64,000 nt of DNA from Trichoderma breve. Taxonomy: Eukaryota > Ascomycota > Sordariomycetes > Hypocreales > Hypocreaceae. The number at the start of each line of letters is the position of its first letter. Position 1 is the first letter of the stretch. Positions 1 to 11,233 of this stretch are shown in pieces. The notes below the pieces were generated by a model that did not search any database, had not been told where the DNA came from, and was given only the letters and a program-made list of their open reading frames with translations. The position numbers and the translations under genes are program-made. Location of the stretch: the NCBI RefSeq assembly GCF_028502605.1, contig NC_079232.1, positions 2,914,001 through 2,978,000 on the forward strand, read 5' to 3'.

Positions 1-588
1 GGCGGGCATGGTGTTAAGAAGACTCTCAGCCCTGCAATGGATATTCTCACTTCCTATAACTTTGAGCGTCTGCTATGGTTTCTCGCCTGCGAGTTTGCAT
101 CAAGCGCAGGCATGGATAATCTCTGGAACCAGAACCAAGCTAGTCAGGAAGTTTATCAGTGGTTCCAGGACCTTGACAAGAAAGGGTTCTTTGGCCCTGT
201 ATATCGCGACGTTATTAGGAGTGCTAGGCGCGACTTTGAGAGCGAGCGAGTCACGGATCAACAAACCATCGAAACCATCAAAGCTGTATATCGAAAGTCC
301 GGATACGTGCTGGATCCTCACTCCGCGGTTGGTGCTGCAGCAACACAAAGATCAATGAACCGTACCCACGCGAGCATTCCACATATATCTTTCTCGACGG
401 CACACCCAGCTAAGTTCTCCGAGACCGTAATAAGAGCACTTCATGGCGAAGAGGGTTTCAGTGTCGTTGAAACAAGTTTGACGCCGGCAGAATTCGCTGA
501 CCTCGATAAGAGAGAGAAGAAGATAACTGTAGTAAGTAACGACTGGCAGAAAGTTCGTGAGATTATCAATGCTCGGAATAGCAATTGA
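1..588 (+). CDS. THR4: Threonine synthase, C-terminal part (5' end outside window)
   Basis: Threonine synthase is a PLP enzyme that converts O-phosphohomoserine to threonine, the last step of threonine synthesis. The frame is open from base 1 and ends with TGA at 586-588, giving the last 195 residues of a family that is usually somewhat over 500 residues long. The opening residues (GVKKTLSPAMDIL, then NFERLLW) match the conserved segment of fungal and bacterial threonine synthases in which substrate-contacting Ser/Asn residues precede the C-terminal domain. The PLP lysine lies upstream and is not visible. No intron is needed in the visible part. The gene converges on the mitochondrial carrier at 1520-2821. 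Identification rests on recognised family sequence; confidence is high. Confidence 0.9.
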   Translation, partial: GGHGVKKTLSPAMDILTSYNFERLLWFLACEFASSAGMDNLWNQNQASQEVYQWFQDLDKKGFFGPVYRDVIRSARRDFESERVTDQQTIETIKAVYRKSGYVLDPHSAVGAAATQRSMNRTHASIPHISFSTAHPAKFSETVIRALHGEEGFSVVETSLTPAEFADLDKREKKITVVSNDWQKVREIINARNSN

Positions 589-1519
589 GTCACAGCATAC
601 TCTGGTTTTTGCATCAATGCCTTAGATGCTCAACAGGTCGATCACGTCTACATTCTACACGGTCACAGATTCCTCATCGCTATTAGAAAGCATTGGCTTT
701 AGTGGTTTGGTAGGATAAGGTACGGAAAGGAAAATCGGGGGAAAGAAAAAGGTTACACTATCGCTCAGGAAGGGGGATGTATGCCACGAAAGGTTTCAAC
801 GGCGGGTAATCCTAGTTAGACACTTCCTATCTGTACAGCCGAGTATTCCATCTAAACAATTTTGGCCTATGCAACGGCCCAATTGTACTCTCCACTCCTA
901 TTTACCTACACTTGGGCAAACGGTTGATTGGTATGTTTTATATTTTGCGGTCAATTGCAAGATACGGTTACAGAGGTCATCCACTGTTAGTTCAACATAA
1001 AATGAAACACACCACAGGTTGATTATAGTTAAATAACAGACACTCTGGAGTCCTCACGAAGTAAGAGCTTTAACAGATGTGCATTTCATGGTATTTATTT
1101 AATTTCTTCCCTCGTCCATATTCATCAAGACTACATGACAGACCCTGGTGCCAAAAACCAGCTCTTCCCTCTGCGAACTTTCATCTCTCTTGGCGCTAAC
1201 GAATACTACTCTGCCATAATAAAGAGAGCTCGTAATATAATATGCCAAATACTTCGGATAAGCTTGAATCGTTGGCAATGGCTTGTTTGGTAAAAATCGG
1301 AGGTAGGAGCTCAGAATAAATAACGACAGAAATGAAAATGGGAGGAAAGAAGAAAAATGACAAAAGAACCGCAAACGCCGCAAAGTTAACTATGAGGCCC
1401 ATCTTCCTAGGCCATGAGAGAAAATAAAAGGATAAAGACGGGGAAATTGGCTTGTACACGTAAAGAAAAAAAGAGAAAAATAGCATCGACAGTTTTTCCC
1501 CCGCTTCGTAAACAATTCA
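589..1519. other. Intergenic, convergent 3' ends
   Basis: This 0.9-kb spacer lies between the stop of threonine synthase and the stop of the carrier gene. It is AT-rich and should hold both 3' UTRs. Short open frames on the minus strand (about 95 codons) are hydrophobic and low in complexity, and I do not regard them as genes. Confidence 0.6.
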
Positions 1520-2821
1520 TCAAGGCTTCTCGTCGTCGAGGCTCTTGATGCGCTTCTTAATGATTTCAAAGGATGAGAAGAAAATGGCGTTGACGGCGCA
1601 GGACCGGATCATGGACACGCCCAGACCGCGGTACATGTGACGCTTGAAGAACTCGATCTTCGGGGCCGGTTCGACCTTTTCCCCGCGTGAGTAAAGAAGG
1701 GCGTTCCTCTGGTAGATGCTCTTTGCTGAGTCGATGGGGTCTGTATTGGGTGGCTTCGTTTAGCTGAGAGTTCAATGTTTTGGAGCGATATGTTTGCAGG
1801 AGATACTCACAAATCATGGCCCATGATACCAGCCCGCAAAGGCCTCCGGCGGCAACGACAGCCAACTTGTTGCTATTTGGACTATCGCCAGCAAATGTGG
1901 TTCCGAGCTGTTTTCCGCTCTCATACACCATAAAGTAAATGGCTGTACCCAAAGTATCACGCACTGCCCCCAAAATCGCGTGGATTAGCAAACATGGAAG
2001 CAAAAGGTAAACCAAACCCGGGAAATCAGCCATTGCTGCCTTGGAGAGTACTTACGAAGATGTAGCTGGAAGCCGGTATAGAGCCCCAATATTCCCCGGT
2101 GCTTAATGATATTGGCCATAGTCTTCAACGTCCCCTTATTCTGATAGCTCTTGGCCACTTCGCGACTTCGTTTGCAGTCCCCAGAACGCTCCGCCAGCAG
2201 CACAGAAACCTGAGCGCTGAGTTTTGTGAGTTCAAACGGACAGGCCAAGAATGTGATTGCAGATCCTGCTGTAGCGCCAGCAGCACCAAAGCAGGCCACT
2301 GAATAGAGATTAGGATATGTTCCAGGAGTGCTGACGTGGCGGTGGATGTCGAAGCCAGACTTTTGTTTGATCCAGCCGGAATAGATGTGTTTTGCTCTGC
2401 GGTATATCGAGAAGGAGACGGTGCGTACGAGCGTGATGCTCGCCATGGGGGCGGTGACACCTGCAATAATGTGAGGTCAGATGGCATTCATTGCCTTGAC
2501 GACGTTATATCTATCCAGACGACGGGTGTAGAACTCACCTCGAAAGAACCCCGCCAGAGCCTCGGTGCGGTATGTGTGCTTGACGCAATCCAAAAAGCCC
2601 CGATACTGATACGTCTGCATGCGTGTCTTGACGCTGTCGAGAGGAAAAGCGGCGAGGGTAGAGAAGACGCTGGATGTGCTGGCAGCGACCTCGATGCGGT
2701 AGCGTTTTATGAGCGCGTTGGGCCATTCCCGCTCTCGATCTCGTCCCCCAGGATGAGGCATGACGGCTGCTGCGGAGCGACCTGTGACATCTTGGTAACC
2801 ACGCTTGACCTCCGCGCTCAT
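1520..2821 (-). CDS. Mitochondrial carrier family (SLC25) protein, substrate unknown
   Basis: Exons on the minus strand are 2539-2821, 2056-2460, 1811-1963 and 1520-1740. The introns (70-92 nt) have GT-AG ends, and the total of 1062 nt encodes 353 residues. All three carrier repeats show the Px[DE]xx[KR] signature: PLDSVK (about 60-65), PFELTK (about 169-174) and PIDSAK (about 282-287). This predicts a six-helix inner-membrane transporter. The second signature sits in CPFELTKLSAQ, a form I associate with a Pezizomycotina subgroup, but I cannot name the substrate. The start chosen is the first ATG of the exon; Met21 is an alternative. The carrier is convergent with THR4. About 1.9 kb of promoter-side DNA separates it from the next gene. 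Confidence 0.88.
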
Positions 2822-4745
2822 GCTTCTGGCAATTGGCGTCCGGTCACAACGCGTTCAGACAGCGGTCTCGTATGAGGCCGGAGTCTGGAGCGCGGATCGC
2901 AGCACGGCCAGCAGCCAGCAGCCTCTTGTCCATCAAGAGCCTCGAACGCAGGGTCCGGGATGCTTGTCGTCGCAGGCGGACGATATTTTAGCGGTGGTCG
3001 AGAATTGGGGGCGAATGAATAGTCGGAATGGTTGTCGGAACGAGAAGACGAAACCGAGTTTAGTTTCGGGATCGTACGAGAGAGAGAGAAGGGGGCGGAA
3101 CTTGAGTCGGGCTGGACTTGAAGTGAATTCAGAACCAAGAGGTGAAATGGTCGGATGGAGGTTGGAATGGAATTGAGTCAAGCCCCAAGGCGTCGTCTCT
3201 GGCGATGATTCGGATGCAGGACTGCAGATGCAAGATGCAAGAGCCGGTGCCGGTTCCGCCGCCTCTGTGGTCGTTGTCGTTGTTCGAGGAGCGTTGCCCA
3301 CGGCGTCAAAGGCGGCTTGTTGCGCCCAATGGCGATTACCAGCAGTCACTGATGAATGGCGATGGCAGCAATGAGGCGAACCCGAGCAGCCCACGACGCT
3401 GGAACCGATTCCCAAGCACAGGCGACCTGGTGAGGGGGGAAAAGCTAGGCCCTTCGACCTGAGCCCATCGTTTGGAGTCGATCAGATGCCGACGGGGAGC
3501 CGCTGTGGGGAAGCTCTGGCGGTGCTGCTAGGGCATGAGGTCACAGCGCTGCACTGAGCCGCCATCCGACCCCGCAATGCAGCCCCTCGGGCTACCTGGC
3601 CTGCTATTGATGCTGCCATCAATTATCAATGCTCCAGGGAGGGCTCCGGCTGTTATATTGATACTGTCCATACTGTACTGGTTGGCCTCTGTTAGCAGTG
3701 AGTGGCATGTCTCTTTTGTCATGGATCACATGCCACCTTTTTCTGTCTTGTCTCACCCTGCCTACCTAAAGTCCCCCCAATAGACGTCTAAAGCATTGAT
3801 CCCAATACCCCAGATACGAGAAGCCATTTAAACCTTCCCCCAAAGCATCAAGTACATACAGATATCCTTATCCAGCTCAATTGGCCTCGACAGCGGCCCG
3901 TTTCTTGGTGGCTGCGCCCGGAGACGCTGCCATGTGTTTGGCTGCTGCTCAAGGACGTCATCAGGCGGGAGCCAGCTTATCATGACGGGCCTTGGTTGGA
4001 CTGAAACCTTGCCAAAGCATGGCCATGGCCAGTGACAATCCACCGCTGTATCTGCATCTCAATGCAACGGCACTGCGTCATATGTGACTGATATCAAATC
4101 TTGCCATTTCTGACCGCTTAGACCGGCATTTGATTTGACCTTGTTTATGTATTAATTAATTTTTTTTATAATTTTTTTCTTCTCTTTCTCGGGCACCCTC
4201 AAAGCGAGCAACGTGGACAAGCTAAATGACAGTCTCACAGCCTGCGCTGAGGCACGCCCAATACTGAAAAAGGCCGAGATGGCTAAATATTTAAATATGC
4301 TTTTGATAATGTAATGTGCAAACAGCTCATCGAGTGCTCCCTACACTCTTGGCATATCTGCTGTGTTCTAGCTGCATTTTTTGCTTGCTTGCTTCCTTGT
4401 GTAGACCTTTACGGCCTCGGGGAAGAAAAGTTTGGCCGCCATGTCCTCCATTTATCTCCTTCATCCTTCAAGGCCCTTCCCATCACTATCATTTCCAATG
4501 TGAAACTGATGCGGTACTATTCTATACGGGGCAAGGTAGACTAGTAGTGTGAGGTACGTGTACGACTGCCGCCGCAGCCACCCACGTATCCAAGGTAACA
4601 AGCTTTCTTTTGCGAATAGCAAGTCACCGCGGCCCTCCTGGAGACCTTTGTGGCCCCAGCAGGTGCTCGGAATTCCCTCTCGCAGCATTTCGTAGAGATG
4701 GGGGGCTTGAAGTCTCCTCGACTCTGAATGTTCTTCCGTAAATGT
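2822..4745. other. Intergenic, upstream of the carrier and downstream of TMA46
   Basis: The first 0.7 kb next to the carrier is GC-rich and probably holds its promoter and 5' UTR. It contains overlapping open frames on both strands, one minus-strand frame (2818-3138) ending right at the carrier start. 4140-4200 is a T-rich tract. I see no convincing gene. Confidence 0.5.
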
Positions 4746-5941
4746 TCAAGACGCCGGTACTTCTTGACCAGCCTGTGTGGGTTCCTCCGCATCTCCGGTA
4801 ACGTTGCCACTGCTCTCACCATTTCCAACAGCTTCCTCTTCTTCCGGTACGGCCACCGGGAGTACCCCACCATGCATAGCAAGTAGTCGATCCTCTTCTT
4901 TCTTCTGGCGAAGAGCTTCGGTCTCGCGACGCAGCTTCTCAAGATTCCAAGTATCGTCGTCTTCATCGTCGCTTTCCGCTTCGGAATCGTCATCCCTCCA
5001 CTTGCCACTCTCAAAGAGAGCACGACCAGTGTTGTCCTTGGCCTTGCGAGCCTGTTCTTCGGCTGCCTTCTTGTCCAAACGTTCCTTCTTCCATTTGGCA
5101 AAAGTCTCCGGGGTGACTGGTGTCAGGGTTCCAGTAAGCTTGTGGCGCTCCGATTCCAGGAAATCTTCAAGAGTCAAAGTCTTGAGCGGTGATTTGTCGA
5201 GCAATGCCTTCTCCGCTGCTCTCTGCTCTTTTGTCTTGAGAACAAATCTAGAAACACCCAGGTTAGTAAACACCAGAGATTGTGAGATTGTCGAATCCAA
5301 TTGACGTACCCAGGTGGGAGAGCGTGCTTATACATGCACTTGTCACCACCGTTTGGACATATCCAAAACCAACCGTACTTGCCATCCTCGATGGCCTGGA
5401 TGAAGAATTTGCACACTTTATCCGTTGTGGTCTTTTGGTTGCCCTTCTTCGACAGGACAACTTTCATCAACTGCTCTTCAGTCCAGTCTGCAGAAGTCTC
5501 CTCCTTCTTCTTCTCTTCCTCCTCTTGTCTAACATCTGTGTATAGGTTCTTCTTTTCCGTCTTTCGTTCGATGCTCAGGTCGTGAGCAAACTTGCACTTC
5601 TTTCCTTTTTCGCAGTCGCCCTTTTTGTAGAAGATGCAGACGACTGTTTTGGGATCCACGCCGAATGGCACCTTTTGAATCTGGGCTGGCTTGTTTAGAA
5701 GAGCCGCCGTCTCTCGCGCGGCGTCTTCTGCCGCCTTCTTCTCCTTCTCACGCTGGGCCTTTTCGGCGGCCTTCTTCCTCTCTTCGGCACTACCACTGCC
5801 CTTCAGGTTGGCTGTCATCTGCTGGATTTGTCTCTGGGCCTGCGCTCCCTTCTTGTTCTTCATTCCAAACGTTCTATCCTCCACCAACTTGGCGGCAGAT
5901 GGCTTCTTGCCACCGGCTGGCTTCTCCTTCTTCGGCGGCAT
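4746..5941 (-). CDS. TMA46: CCCH zinc-finger protein of the TMA46/ZC3H15 (DFRP1) family
   Basis: Exons are 5310-5941 and 4746-5247, with a 62-nt intron at 5248-5309 that carries a perfect tactaac branch site. The product is 377 residues. The family partner is the ribosome-associated GTPase Rbg1/DRG1, which it stabilises on ribosomes during translation. The sequence shows a Lys/Ala-rich coiled N-terminus (1-90), a first CCCH finger at about 102-120, a second finger with Cys177, Cys195, Cys202 and His206, and then the DFRP region (about 211-290, ...TLEDFLESERHKL...). The tail is acidic. I chose the MPPKK start because the family begins this way; an upstream in-frame ATG would add 17 atypical residues. 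The gene is divergent from OST4. Confidence 0.93.
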
Positions 5942-6594
5942 GATGGGCAATCGATGGCCGATGGACGCTTCTAGTGGGGGTGGAAAAGACAATGAGAAGG
6001 CGGTAGAATGTAAAAAGTAGATGCGCCGGAAAAAACAATCCGAAATGCGTACTCGATTATCCCGGAAGCCCCTCTCTTCCTATCCCCAGAAATATCCTGT
6101 CAAAGGAGGGTCAAAGAAGTAAGAAATGGAGTTTAGGTTTTTTTTTTAAGCTGTGGCGGCGATTCTTCGCTGGACACAAGTTGGGTCTAAGTTTGGTGGG
6201 TTGTTAAGTCCAGTGGGCGGATGAAGTCACTGTGGTCACGTGGGCGGCCCCCATATTTCCCACCGCTTGAGGCAGATGAGTACAAAGTACACTGACCTCT
6301 CTCATCGGACGGGCTAAGCCGCATTTGGATCGAGGACTGGCCAATGCAACACGTCGTCAGCCCGAGCTATACAGATACAGGTGTCCTTCTAGCAGTGTTG
6401 CGCCGAGGGCTGTCAAATCCAGAGCTTTTCATCACGACCATACCAGCGTCCTAGGTGAGCATGGAATCGCCAATCTGGCCTTCTGCGCATTGTCTTTGAA
6501 TCATAACTGACCAATTGGCGCTTCTTCAGCCTGTAGATTGCGGTATTCCGGTTAGCTCAAGCCTAGATCGAGCTCCTGCTCCAGCGCCTTCAAC
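5942..6594. promoter_or_regulatory. Shared divergent promoter region, TMA46 / OST4
   Basis: This is 0.65 kb between two divergently transcribed genes. It includes a T9 run near 6141-6149 and a stretch at 6505-6590 that looks like the OST4 5' leader. No specific operator was recognised; the promoter role is inferred from orientation. Confidence 0.45.
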
Positions 6595-6729
6595 ATGATT
6601 TCCGACGACGATCTCTACAAGCTTGCCATCTTTCTGGGCTCCATTTCCATGCTGCTCATTGTGGTATACCACTTCCTAGAGGTGAACTCAGAAGACAAGT
6701 CAGCCGCTGCAGTAAAGAAGTCATCATGA
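6595..6729 (+). CDS. OST4: Oligosaccharyltransferase subunit Ost4
   Basis: Ost4 is a tiny membrane subunit of the oligosaccharyltransferase complex, which moves Glc3Man9GlcNAc2 from dolichol onto asparagines in the ER lumen. This frame encodes 44 residues: an N-terminal MISDDDLYKLAIFLG, one transmembrane helix (about 10-27, ending LLIVVYHFLE) and a short Ser/Lys tail. Yeast Ost4 is 36 residues and begins MISDEQL..., with the same LIVIYH helix end, so the match is diagnostic despite the size. The gene is short enough to be skipped by most gene finders. It is intronless in the coding part and divergent from TMA46. Confidence 0.9.
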   Translation: MISDDDLYKLAIFLGSISMLLIVVYHFLEVNSEDKSAAAVKKSS

Positions 6730-8408
6730 GGGTAGCAAACGACATGGAGAAGAACAAGTGCAATAATACGCCATTGGCGCATCGAGGCATCACGCCGCAT
6801 ACAATCGCACGAACGAACAAATGAATTGCACGAAAAAGTCAAAATGTATCTGAAGGGACAATATTAGCGGGACGACAGAGCGAGAATTGGGAAGTGTCTT
6901 CGAGTTGGTAGCGGGACATTGAGAACAAGAAATGCCAGCTTTTGATACCATTTTAAAAGGCAGAGAGCAGGAGAGGCTATAAGGGCAATCGGCATAGAAT
7001 AATCACGTCCAAAAACATCTCAATCGATTTTTGAACTTCTTCAACAGTCCCAAACGTTGATTGGCGCATGCATCGAGCATACACCTCGCTCTTCTAGATG
7101 CCCTTCAATCCAGACACCAAGCGATGACACACCTTTGCGTTTGGTTATTTTTCCCACCGGAAGTCAGCCTATAATCACCCAGGAAGTTGTTTCAAACAGT
7201 ATCAGCCATGCATCATCGTATAGACAAGCATGTGCCCATGTGTCATGTAGGGTATTAGTAGTGTATTATTTATCGTCCCATCCCACGAGCACCAGTGCAT
7301 GAAAGGATCCGATGAATCTCACCCCCCATACATCAGTTATGAGCTCAGCTATAACAACAGTTTTTACTGTCTAAGCGCCAATGATAATGCTCCTGCAGAC
7401 GAGACTACCAAACAGATCCCGGCTCCCACCCGCTTCTCATCTCGGGAAATTGAAGCAGGGAGGCTCGAGATATGTAGTCAGGCCCCCATACAAGGCCCGC
7501 CTCATTACTATCATATTCCCCAAGAGATCGGTGGCAAAAGCTTGTCTGCCCACGGGATCTATGCACATATCGCCTCCAGCAAAACCCACCGCCGGCAGCA
7601 CGCGCAGATGGCCATCGCGGGCTTATGCCAGACCTGGAATTGCTGATTGCATTAGTGGCCTGGGCTGGCCTGTCTCACCAAATCCGACTGCATGTTATTA
7701 CGATAGTAAGTCGAGTTGGCTGACTGATGCGACGACTGTCTGCCGTTGGAACGGGAAAATATGAGCTGAGGCCTGCCGCAAGGTACAAGCGCTTCCGCAG
7801 TGCGCTGTGGTTGGAGCCAAGTACCTCCACGTGCAGCCTATTAGAAGGATTCAACAGAAGGGAGGCCCCCTGTTTTCTAGGCGCTAGCAGCCACCGGCAG
7901 CGCTGAGCCTCTGACTGTTCTGTCCCAGGCACGCGTTCCTGCGCCCGTGCTTATTTACCCATCGCTCGCACTCCCCTCTTCTCTCAACCTCGCCTTTTCC
8001 TCTCGCATCTCCATTCCAAGCCCCAATTCTGTGTCTTCGCAACCCGCAAGCACACCCAACCCTCTCTTCATCTTCGACTTCTATACCTGCTGGACTGCAG
8101 CCGGTTTTTTTCTCTCTCTCGTCAACTCTTCCAACTAGTTTGACTGGGGAAAACGCGCCCTTGCCGAAGCTTCCTTGCCTCGAACGCTGTGATCGATCTG
8201 AGCCACCGTCGACAAACTCCAGCTCACGCATTCCTTCGGTTAAGCCTGATTAGAGCCGCTTCTCGCGATTCTACATCCTTGATCATCTATTCCTGATTGA
8301 CTGCTGCTTTTGTCAATCTTGACCAGCCGCTGTCGACACCGCTACTCGACAGTTTTTCTTCCGCCTACATTTTCTCTCCATTTTCCATCAACTTTCAAAC
8401 TCTTCATC
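6730..8408. other. Intergenic, OST4 3' side and YRA1 5' region
   Basis: This 1.7-kb stretch has no supported gene. The part from about 7950 to 8408 is strongly pyrimidine-rich (ctcttctctc, ttctctccatttt), which is typical of transcription start regions of highly expressed fungal genes, and I take it as the YRA1 promoter and leader. Confidence 0.5.
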
Positions 8409-10198
8409 ATGTCTACCAAGCTTGATAAGCCTCTTGACGAGATCGTCAGCGCCAAGCGCCGCGACTCTGTTCGCCGCCGCTCCCTGCGACGATCAACCAC
8501 CGGTCGCCCTGCTCCTACCGCTCCTGCCGGTGGTATCCAGAAGACCGCGGCCAAGAACTCTCGTGGCTCTGCCGCAAAGGCCACACCCATCAAGGCTGCT
8601 ATTCCTAGCAGCGACAGCAAAGTCATCGTCAGCAACTTGGTATGTTGTCCAACTCTCTCTCAACCAAGCAATGTGACAGTCGCTAATATCGCCCAGCCCA
8701 AGGACGTGACGGAGAAGCAGATCAAGGTATGTTTCCGTTGAGACCTTATTCGTCTCCGGACTTTGTTCGACGTTTTCTTCCTCGCCGTGCTTGATTCATC
8801 GAGACGGCCATCCCTCTAAGAGGCTTTGATACTGCCTTTGTGGCACAAGCCTTTGTACTGCTCAAGTCTCCTTCCTTTGACGGCGCTCGTTTCACAACGG
8901 CACGCGCACCATTGGCAAGTCGAGGCCATCCTCGTTTCGCACAAAGGCTTCGAAATACCTGGTCAGTATTTATGAAAGCATGCGATAATCTCCTTGAGGA
9001 TTGTGGCAATTCTCCCACAGGCGCTTAAGCGTGGTGGTCATGAGACACTGCCTTTGAGTAAAACAGAAATTTTGCTGGCACTAGTCAGTCAGTCGGTCGA
9101 GCGAGCAATGCAGTGGGCACGTATATCCAGGAATCTCGTATTTCATGTCAAGGGCCTATCTATTTTGAGCGCAGTTGCACTTGAGGGGCTGTTTCAAACA
9201 AATGTCGGTGGTTGGGCGTCATGGCGGATTTTCTTTCATTCACTTGTGCATCCACCAAGGCTATAGTCCGTCGGATCACACATGCGGAATCTTTTGACGC
9301 CCTTGGTTCTTTCTGTTATTTGCTTTCCTCTGGGGGGAATAACTGCTCTACGCTCTTTTGTGCTGCATCCTGGTTTGCTGCTCACTGCTACGCTCGCTGG
9401 TCTTCTCACATTCTCTATTCCATCGAAATGGTTCTGGGACTGGATCGGCAAAATACTCGAAGTCGGAGACAGCATGTTTACACAACCCTTCGCTTCCGCT
9501 TAACTGACACTACTTGCTCCATAGGAATACTTTGTTCAATCTGTCGGCCCCATCAAGAAGGTTGAACTGTCCTACGGCCCCAACTCTCAAAGCCGAGGTA
9601 TCGCCAATGTCACCTTCAGCAAGCCTGAGGGTGCTTCCAAGGCACTCTCGACTCTCAACGGATTGTTGGTCGACGGCCGTCCCATCAAGGTAAATCATTA
9701 CTACCAAACAGGAACTGGGGTGGTGTAAGCTTACCATTGATGCCCAGATTGAAATCATTGTCGGAGCTGCCCAGGCCGACAAGGTTATTCCCCCGATTAG
9801 GACTCTAGCTGAGCGCACAACGTTTGTCTCTCCGACTCAATTTCCACAACAATGAGCATCAGCTGACTTTTACATAGCCAACCCAAGGGCCAGCCCAAAT
9901 CTGCCGCTGGCAAGAAGCAGAATACCACTGCCGCCAAGGCTGGTGGTGCCAAGGGAGCCGCCGCGAATGCCAACAAGAAGCGCCGCGGCCGTAACGCCCG
10001 CCCTGCCAAGAAGACCGCCGAAGAGCTCGACTCAGAGATGGCAGATTACTTCGTTGGTGCCGGCAACGCTGATGCTGGTGCCGCTCCCGCTGCCGCTGCC
10101 GCTGCTCCCGCCAACGGCGATGCTCCCATGGAGGATGAGATTATGGTAAGTTAGAATTCGTTCCAGCAATGAGGACGTGGCTAATCAGGATACAGTAA
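8409..10198 (+). CDS. YRA1: mRNA export adaptor YRA1/ALYREF (RRM protein)
   Basis: Exons are 8409-8639, 8697-8726, 9525-9689, 9748-9821, 9878-10145 and 10196-10198 (stop codon only); the product is 256 residues. REF/ALY proteins bind mRNA, recruit the helicase Sub2/UAP56 and hand the transcript to Mex67 for nuclear export. The sequence shows an N-terminal UAP56-binding motif (KLDKPLDEIV, about 4-13), a Lys/Arg/Ser linker, an RRM at about 70-150 (VIVSNL as RNP2, then RGIANVTF as RNP1), a basic Ala/Lys/Arg region and a C-terminal TAEELDSEMADYF box, the second Sub2-binding motif. Introns 1, 3, 4 and 5 are 50-58 nt, while intron 2 is 798 nt. Intron 4 uses a weak GTTTGT donor. The gene converges on SBA1. 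Confidence 0.93.
8727..9524 (+). other. Exceptionally long (798-nt) intron within YRA1
   Basis: The intron starts gtatgt and ends ccatag, with a likely branch site in ttaactgac about 20 nt before the acceptor. Removing it joins PKDVTEKQIK to EYFVQSVG in frame at phase 0, inside the first helix of the RRM. The other introns of this gene are 50-58 nt. In S. cerevisiae the single 766-nt YRA1 intron falls, as I recall, after codon 95, immediately before the matching EFF segment, and drives autoregulation by inefficient splicing. I see no C/D-box snoRNA in it and no long conserved open frame. Confidence 0.85.
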
Positions 10199-11233
10199 TG
10201 ACTATGCTTTACATTTTTCATATGACGGGTGATATGGCAGGCGTTCCATGGGGACTCGTGGTTTAGATATCAATAAACGAGAAAAAAAAATTGAAACTGG
10301 CACAGCATGCGCTAGGGTATAATGCGCCATTCGAAGTCGCTCACAGAGGTGTTGTTGCTACTATAACAGAATGTCTAGGTGTGGGTTAGGAAGCTTTGGA
10401 GTATGACACCAATTATTGCTTTTTTTTTTATTAATTTTTTTTACCGCTATTTTCCTATCACTGGACTTAAGCATGCAGTCGGGTGCTGGCAAGTAGTTTA
10501 CATACGAATAATATGCGATACCCGGCAATGTAAAGTGTCTTCAAGTGATTAAGTGTGAATGAAAGGAATGGTGTACTGATGTATGATGTGTCCGAGTCCG
10601 TGGGTGTTAGTAATGAAAGAGGGGAATGGTTGTCAGCGACTCAAGTTACCTAAGGTAGTTATCAACGTGCACCCGAAGTAGAATGAAGGCATGGGGAGGA
10701 AACACCCTTTATTAAGGATATACTGAGTATCGGGTTCTTGAATTATCTGCTATTATCGCTACTTTCTTCCAGCATTGCTACTCTTTTATATTATGCTGTT
10801 TTCTTCTAGTATTGGTCAACTCGTCGTCTAATGTCCGTCACATTTGAGGCACTGGTTGTTGGATCCTAGCTGACTAAAGTTGCTGGACAACCAACCACCC
10901 TCTTAAACGAACGAGTATACGCTGAGCTTGAGACCCTGCAGGCCATGGGCTGAATTATCAATAAATAGCAAATAACAAGAGCAGTACACTACAACATACA
11001 AGCTTGGACTGAAAGGGACTCTCCCCAAGGGCAAACTCCAAGCCTTAGAGTCCTTGCCCGAGACACAAAAAAGAAGGTTGGAAAGGAAACCGCTCTGAAA
11101 CGAAAAGAGGTATTTTAGATTTAATTGAATTTTTTTAATTTTAAAGATCCGTACTCCCAAGTACTTGCCGTCGGTCCCGAAAAAATGAGGCACGCCAAGA
11201 TCCGTTTCCAGTGTATCTCATTAAATGGCCCAT
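10199..11233. other. Intergenic, convergent 3' ends of YRA1 and SBA1
   Basis: About 1 kb of AT-rich sequence with T/A runs near 10420-10442 and 11123-11145. It should hold two 3' UTRs. No gene seen. Confidence 0.55.

Noticed and set aside
2818..3415. Minus-strand frames of 106 and 160 codons just upstream of the carrier
   Set aside because: They are in other frames than the carrier and show no splice route into it that adds conserved sequence. Composition is Ser/Pro-rich and leader-like.
8727..9524. snoRNA inside the long YRA1 intron
   Set aside because: I found no RTGATGA C box with a matching CTGA D box, and no convincing H/ACA pair by eye.
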